A stretch of 6,681 nt of DNA, from positions 1 through 6,681 of the forward strand of contig CAYNLW010000055.1 in the NCBI GenBank assembly GCA_964398195.1, in the 5' to 3' direction. The notes under the pieces are model-generated. The model searched no databases and was not told where the DNA came from. It worked only from the letters and a program-made list of their open reading frames with translations. Positions 6,367 to 6,681 of this stretch are shown piece after piece. Source of the DNA: RFPI01 sp964398195 (GTDB lineage: Bacteria > Pseudomonadota > Gammaproteobacteria > Burkholderiales > Methylophilaceae). How positions within the stretch are numbered: position 1 is the stretch's first letter; every line of letters starts with the position of its first letter. The position numbers and the translations under genes were made by a program.

Positions 6367-6414
6367 TTCTATACTCCTGTCATTATGTTGAAGACTGATG
6401 ATGCCAAGGCAACT

Positions 6415-6681
6415 TTAACTTTTTGCCACCTGCATCAGCGCACTCAGTTCCGATTGGCTTAAAAAGCGCCAGGCGCCAGCGGCTAGGTCATGCGGTAACT
6501 GCAAAGGACCGATTTGTGTGCGATGTAGCGCTTCTACGCGGTTTTGCACCGCTGCTAACATACGCTTGACCTGATGATATTTGCCTTGTGCCAGCGTGAG
6601 TTGGATTGTGTTGTCGTTAATTTGTTCACAAGCCAATGCAGATAATGCCTGCTGTTCATCATGCAACATCACGCCGTCTAA
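6415..6681 (-). CDS. rsuA: 16S rRNA pseudouridine synthase, RsuA type (C-terminal part; runs off right edge)
   Basis: The frame is open from the right edge to the stop at 6415-6417, giving the last 88 residues. RsuA converts U516 of 16S rRNA to pseudouridine during 30S assembly. The segment shows the conserved RsuA/RluB/E/F ending: TIQLTLAQGKYHQVKRMLAAVQNRVEALHR in overlapping blocks, with the KYHQVKRM core, then the HR-x2-IGPLQLP stretch and a closing LAAGAWRFLSQSEL that matches the RsuA-type L-x-x-G-x-x-R-x-L end. The catalytic Asp and S4 domain lie outside the window. A GTG at 6672 and an ATG at 6669 fall within the domain and are not likely starts. Assignment to RsuA over RluE or RluF is likely but not certain from this part alone. 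Confidence 0.85.
   Translation of the reverse strand, partial: LDGVMLHDEQQALSALACEQINDNTIQLTLAQGKYHQVKRMLAAVQNRVEALHRTQIGPLQLPHDLAAGAWRFLSQSELSALMQVAKS

Noticed and set aside
6367..6414. Separate promoter for the lipocalin between rsuA and blc
   Set aside because: A CATAAT-like -10 exists on the minus strand, but the possible -35 boxes are at 14 or 19 bp spacing, so support is too weak.

Overview
The window looks like ordinary chromosomal DNA from a proteobacterium. TypA, RsuA, YigZ and the Blc lipocalin all read like beta/gamma-proteobacterial proteins, base composition is near-balanced, and I lean towards a betaproteobacterium (inference; no species can be named). I see no insertion sequence, phage gene, CRISPR array, tRNA or rRNA.

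Layout. Positions 1-2411 (minus strand) hold two consecutive DEAD-box RNA helicase genes of the RhlE type, 27 bp apart. The upstream one is complete (795-2411) with a Gly/Gln- and Lys-rich tail. The downstream one runs off the left edge after motif III. Positions 2412-2858 are a 447-bp divergent intergenic region. It contains a near-consensus sigma70 promoter for the helicases, which implies an untranslated leader of about 260 nt, and an extended -10 promoter for typA on the other strand. typA/bipA (2859-4688, plus) is complete. It is followed on the same strand by a secreted DUF302 protein (4768-5271) and a YigZ/IMPACT-family protein (5288-5848, start uncertain). Convergent to these on the minus strand are a Blc-type lipocalin (5857-6366) and, at the right edge, the C-terminal part of an RsuA-type 16S rRNA pseudouridine synthase (6415-6681).

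How the genes fit together. Both helicases, TypA and RsuA belong to families that act on ribosome assembly or rRNA, and two of these families (RhlE/DeaD-like helicases, BipA) are linked to growth in the cold in other bacteria. A shared ribosome-biogenesis theme is plausible but is inference from family knowledge and neighbourhood. The DUF302 protein and the lipocalin are envelope or periplasmic proteins and have no evident link to that theme.

The points most worth checking are the start of the yigZ-like gene, where a good Shine-Dalgarno faces an ATC codon and not ATG/GTG/TTG; the long leader and ordered promoter of the helicase operon; and the lipocalin that lacks a proper lipobox. I did not find a convincing undescribed system here.
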